Shown piece after piece: positions 60,760 to 64,000 of a DNA stretch of 64,000 bases. The first letter of the stretch is position 1. Every line of letters starts with the position of its first letter. The stretch is from positions 188,159 to 252,158 of the forward strand of contig NZ_CCXK01000017.1 of the NCBI RefSeq assembly GCF_000821305.1, in the 5' to 3' direction. The position numbers and the translations under genes are program-made. The notes under the pieces are model-generated. The model was not told the DNA's origin. It made no database searches and saw only the letters and a list, made by a program, of their open reading frames with translations. This stretch comes from Clostridium culturomicium (lineage in GTDB: Bacteria; Bacillota; Clostridia; Clostridiales; Clostridiaceae).

Positions 60760-62475
60760 ATGCGTAGTCAAGAATTAAGAAAAATTGCACCAGAATTAGA
60801 TCCTTTAAGAAGAGGGATGGGATGGTCAGTTAATGATTTAGAAAAACCACAAATAATTATAGAGAGCACATTTGGAGATAGTCACCCAGGAAGTGCACAC
60901 CTTTTAAAATTCGTAAATAGTGCAGCAAATGGAGTTTGGGAGCAAGGCGGAAAAGCTTCACGCTTCTTTGCAACAGATATCTGTGACGGAATGGCTCAAG
61001 GACATGACGGGATTAACTATTCTCTTGCATCAAGAGATACAATAACTTCATTAATAGAGATTCATGCTAACGCAACACCATTTGATGCTGGAGTATTTAT
61101 ATCAAGCTGTGATAAAGCGGTACCTTCTCACTTAATGGCTATAGGAAGATTAAACATTCCTTCAATAGTTATAACAGGTGGAGTTATGGAAGCGGGTCCA
61201 AACCTACTTACATTAGAGCAAATAGGAATGTACAGCGCAATGTGCCAAAGAGGAGAAATAACTGAAGAAGAGTTAACTTACTATAAGCACAATGCATGTC
61301 CATCATGTGGAGCATGTTCATTCATGGGAACTGCATCAACAATGCAGATTATGGCTGAAGCTTTAGGATTAATGTTACCAGGAAGTGCTTTAATGCCTGC
61401 AACTTGTGAAGATTTAAATGATTTTGCCAAGAAGGCAGGAGAGCAAGCAGTAGCCCTTGCAAAAATGAACTTATTACCAAGAGATATGGTAACAATGAAA
61501 TCTTTTGAAAATGCAATTATGGTTCACGCTGCTATATCAGGTTCAAGTAACTCACTACTGCACATACCAACAATAGCACATGAATTTGGAATAGAATTAG
61601 ATGCTGAATACTTTGATAGATTACATAGAGGAGCACACTACCTTCTAGATATCAGACCTGCTGGTAAGTGGCCTGCAGAGTACTTCTACTATGCTGGTGG
61701 AGTTCCTGCAATCATGGAAGAAATTAAGGATAAGCTTCACTTAGATGTTATGACTGTAACAGGTAAAACTCTAGGAGAAAACCTTGAAGATCTTAAGAAA
61801 AATGGATATTACGAAAAGTGTTATGCTCATTTAGCTAAAACTGGCTTAAAGAGAGAAGATATTATAAGACCATACGACAATCCGATAGGAAAAGATGGTA
61901 CAATTGCAATCCTTAAAGGAAACTTAGCACCAGGTGGAGCTGTAGTTAAGCACTCAGCAGTACCAAAAGAAATGCATAAAGCTGTTCTTAAAGCTAAGCC
62001 TTTCGATAGTGAAGAGGAAGCAATTGATGCAGTAATCAAGAAGGTTATCAGACCTGGAGATGCTGTAATAATCAGATATGAAGGGCCTAAGGGAAGTGGA
62101 ATGCCAGAGATGTTCTACACAACAGAAGCAATAGCTTCAGATGAAGAATTATCAGCAAGCATAGCTTTACTTACAGATGGAAGATTCTCAGGAGCTTCAA
62201 GAGGACCAGCTATAGGTCATATATCCCCAGAAGCAGCAGAGGGTGGACCAATTGCTCTTGTTGAAGAGAATGATTTAATTGAAATCAACATTGAGGAAAG
62301 AGTTCTTGAGATTGTTGGAATCAATGGTGAAAGATGTAGTGCAGAAGAAGTAGCTAAAGTTCTAGAAGAGCGTAAGGCTAAATGGGTACCAAAAGAGGAA
62401 AAATATAAATCAGGTATCTTAAGTATCTTCTCAAGAAATGCTGTATCCCCAATGTTGGGTGGATATATGAAATAA
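60760..62475 (+). CDS. IlvD/Edd-family dehydratase, probably sugar-acid (gluconate-type) dehydratase
   Basis: Dehydrates a dihydroxy acid to a 2-keto-3-deoxy acid with an iron-sulfur cluster. The 571 residues contain FATDICDGMAQGHDG, SSCDKAVPSHLMAIGRLNIP and CPSCGACSFMGTASTMQ, the three cluster-cysteine segments, and LTDGRFSGASRGPAIGHISP near the end. The sequence differs from housekeeping IlvD (CDKITP, GACGGM.TANTM). With a GntP permease 33 bp downstream and a FadR-type regulator upstream, it is more likely a gluconate- or galactonate-type dehydratase of a catabolic operon than an amino-acid biosynthetic enzyme. The ATG at 60760 follows AAGGAG. Confidence 0.87.
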   Translation: MRSQELRKIAPELDPLRRGMGWSVNDLEKPQIIIESTFGDSHPGSAHLLKFVNSAANGVWEQGGKASRFFATDICDGMAQGHDGINYSLASRDTITSLIEIHANATPFDAGVFISSCDKAVPSHLMAIGRLNIPSIVITGGVMEAGPNLLTLEQIGMYSAMCQRGEITEEELTYYKHNACPSCGACSFMGTASTMQIMAEALGLMLPGSALMPATCEDLNDFAKKAGEQAVALAKMNLLPRDMVTMKSFENAIMVHAAISGSSNSLLHIPTIAHEFGIELDAEYFDRLHRGAHYLLDIRPAGKWPAEYFYYAGGVPAIMEEIKDKLHLDVMTVTGKTLGENLEDLKKNGYYEKCYAHLAKTGLKREDIIRPYDNPIGKDGTIAILKGNLAPGGAVVKHSAVPKEMHKAVLKAKPFDSEEEAIDAVIKKVIRPGDAVIIRYEGPKGSGMPEMFYTTEAIASDEELSASIALLTDGRFSGASRGPAIGHISPEAAEGGPIALVEENDLIEINIEERVLEIVGINGERCSAEEVAKVLEERKAKWVPKEEKYKSGILSIFSRNAVSPMLGGYMK

Positions 62476-62508
62476 TAATATTTTCTAAAGGATGGGAGCG
62501 ATTTTAAA

Positions 62509-63867
62509 ATGGAAGGTTTTGTAGCATCTCCAGAGAGATTAATACTTGCAGCAGTATTAGGAATGGCAATACTTTTATTCCTAATAATTAAAGTTAAGTT
62601 ACAACCAGTAATATCAATCGTAATCAGTGCAGTTATCATCGGAGTAGTAGCAGGAATGCCATTACCAGGTATCGTAAGCACAATTGAAAAGGGAGTAGGT
62701 AATACTCTATCAGGAATAGCATTACTTGTAGGTTTAGGATCCATGTTTGGAGCTATACTTGAGGTAACAGGTGGAGCAGAAACAATTGCTCAGACAATGG
62801 TTAGTAAATTCGGTGATAGTAAGGCTGCTTGGGCTTTAGGTATCACAGGTTTAGTTATCGGTATGCCAGTATTCTTTGATGCAGGTCTTATCATACTTAT
62901 ACCACTAGCATTTGGACTTGCTAGAAAAACTAATAAATCAACTCTTACTTATGCAATACCATTACTTGCTGGTCTTGCAGTAGGGCATGCGTTTATACCA
63001 CCAACTCCAGGTCCAGTTCTTGTTGCAGGAATGTTAAACGTTGAGCTTGGATACGTTATAGGAGTAGGTGCTGTGGTAGGTACTGTTGCTATGATCGTAG
63101 CAGGACCATTATTCGGTAAGTATATTGGTGGAAAAATCCACGTACCAGTTCCAAAAGCTTTCTTAGAGCAAGGAGCTGAAATAAAGAAGAATGAAAAGTT
63201 ACCTTCATTCGGAACAGTTGTAGCTATAATATTAATACCATTAGTATTAATATTACTTAACACAGCTTCTAAGCAAATACCAGCTTTAGAATCAATGCAG
63301 CCAGTATTTGCATTCTTAGGAACTCCATTCATAGCTTTAACAATATCAACTGTAGTAGCTATGATATTACTAGGACTTAGACATGGATTTACTCGTGAAG
63401 AATTAGAGAAAGTTATGACTAAATCTCTTGAGCCAGCAGGTATGGTATTACTTGTTACAGCTGGTGGTGGAGTGTTAAGATATATGCTTCAAGATTCAGG
63501 ATTAGGTGATGTTATCGGAAATGCAGTAGCAAGCAGCAGCTTACCACTAGTATTAGTAGCATTCGTAATCGCTGGAGCAGTAAGAATATCTATAGGTTCA
63601 GCAACAGTTTCTATGACAATGGCAGCTGGTATCGTAGCAGCAATGCCAGAAGTAGCAGCTTTATCTCAATTACACTTAGCAGCAATAGTTATGGCTATAG
63701 CTGGTGGAGCAACAATAATGTCTCACGTTAACGATTCAGGTTTCTGGTTAGTTAAATCTCTATTCGATATAGATGAGAAGACAACTTTAAAAACTTGGAC
63801 AGTTATGGAAACTATCGTAGGTGTAACAGGTTTAGTTGGAGCGTTAGTAATATCAATATTTGCTTAA
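62509..63867 (+). CDS. GntP-family gluconate/sugar-acid permease
   Basis: A 452-residue H+ symporter with about 12-14 helices. LLVGLGSMFGAILEVTGGAE, ITGLVIGMPVFFDAGLIILI and VGHAFIPPTPGPVLVAGMLN are the GntP signatures, and ISIGSATVSMTMAAGIVAAM the C-terminal one. It supplies the substrate for the dehydratase encoded 33 bp upstream. The ATG at 62509 follows GGATGGGAGCG. No kinase or aldolase gene follows inside the window; the strong terminator at 63920 suggests a two-gene operon. Confidence 0.93.
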   Translation: MEGFVASPERLILAAVLGMAILLFLIIKVKLQPVISIVISAVIIGVVAGMPLPGIVSTIEKGVGNTLSGIALLVGLGSMFGAILEVTGGAETIAQTMVSKFGDSKAAWALGITGLVIGMPVFFDAGLIILIPLAFGLARKTNKSTLTYAIPLLAGLAVGHAFIPPTPGPVLVAGMLNVELGYVIGVGAVVGTVAMIVAGPLFGKYIGGKIHVPVPKAFLEQGAEIKKNEKLPSFGTVVAIILIPLVLILLNTASKQIPALESMQPVFAFLGTPFIALTISTVVAMILLGLRHGFTREELEKVMTKSLEPAGMVLLVTAGGGVLRYMLQDSGLGDVIGNAVASSSLPLVLVAFVIAGAVRISIGSATVSMTMAAGIVAAMPEVAALSQLHLAAIVMAIAGGATIMSHVNDSGFWLVKSLFDIDEKTTLKTWTVMETIVGVTGLVGALVISIFA

Positions 63868-63919
63868 TATTGATAAGTAAACTAAAAGGTATAATAAGTC
63901 ATTTATAGTACAATAAAGA

Positions 63920-63957
63920 AGTCCCCTATCGTAAAAAGATAGGGGGTTATTTTTATT
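63920..63957 (+). terminator. Terminator of the dehydratase/gntP operon
   Basis: AGTCCCCTATC pairs with GATAGGGGGTT around GTAAAAA, followed by ATTTTTATTT. Confidence 0.85.
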
Positions 63958-64000
63958 TATACAATATTTTCAGTCATACTTTGATTACGATATTCGCTGG

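Noticed and set aside
62217..62744. Minus-strand reading frame of 175 codons over the dehydratase/gntP junction
   Set aside because: It spans two strongly supported genes and an intergenic gap on the other strand, with no family resemblance.

Overview
The window is low-GC DNA from a strictly anaerobic Firmicute, almost certainly Clostridium sensu stricto. The evidence is the strong A+T bias, AGGAGG-type ribosome sites with frequent GTG/TTG starts, many U-tailed hairpin terminators, an [FeFe] hydrogenase, a flavodiiron protein, and a selenocysteine-containing reductase of the glycine/sarcosine/betaine family. I cannot name the species from sequence alone. No rRNA, tRNA, prophage, transposase or CRISPR array was seen.

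Layout. 1-8.5 kb: the end of a GH1 glycosidase, a YdeI-like protein, a polar amino-acid ABC transporter (binding protein fused to permease, plus ATPase), the wreck of an MFS transporter, thioredoxin reductase with a glutaredoxin-like protein, a DUF3267 membrane protein, a GH29 fucosidase, and a reading frame without a start. 8.6-12.5 kb: a divergent TetR/YhgE pair flanked by two copies of a ~95-bp intergenic repeat, each followed by a terminator hairpin. 12.7-20 kb: a YwaF-like protein, an SdpR/SdpI autorepressor-immunity pair with two palindromic operators, a UvrA-like remnant, a MATE exporter, an EamA transporter broken by a stop codon, MgtC and a methyltransferase. 20-27.4 kb: a beta-lactamase-like protein, a GntR regulator, a lone ClpP, then grdX, a grdE-type gene, a grdB-type selenoprotein gene and a YkvI-like transporter. 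27.6-30.3 kb: MgtE, an acetyltransferase and a P-loop kinase-like protein.

30.3-39 kb is a redox region. A Crp/Fnr regulator is divergent from a fused acyl-CoA dehydrogenase/EtfA-like/rubredoxin protein that is followed within 5 bp by a flavodiiron protein. Then come a frameshifted Cys/Met-metabolism PLP enzyme, D-lyxose isomerase, and an unusual [FeFe] hydrogenase. 39.3-44.8 kb: an oligopeptide-type ABC operon with no separate binding protein; its OppC-type permease instead carries an extra membrane helix and a C-terminal M28-peptidase-like domain that has lost most metal ligands. 44.8-47.2 kb: an APC permease and an RsuA-type pseudouridine synthase. 47.3-52.8 kb: a cellulose synthase operon with c-di-GMP-binding PilZ motifs and O-acetylation genes. 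52.8-56.6 kb: an AraC regulator, a GPH sugar symporter, an esterase-like hydrolase and GreA. 57-59.6 kb: a small ParB-like protein, then a cis-prenyltransferase-like gene with a CrtI-like desaturase. 59.7-64 kb: a FadR-type regulator with an IlvD/Edd dehydratase and a GntP permease, probably for a sugar acid.

The most unusual items are the permease/M28-like fusion that may replace the binding protein, the acyl-CoA dehydrogenase-rubredoxin-flavodiiron pathway, the isolated grd substrate module, the prenyltransferase/desaturase pair, and two families of intergenic repeats.
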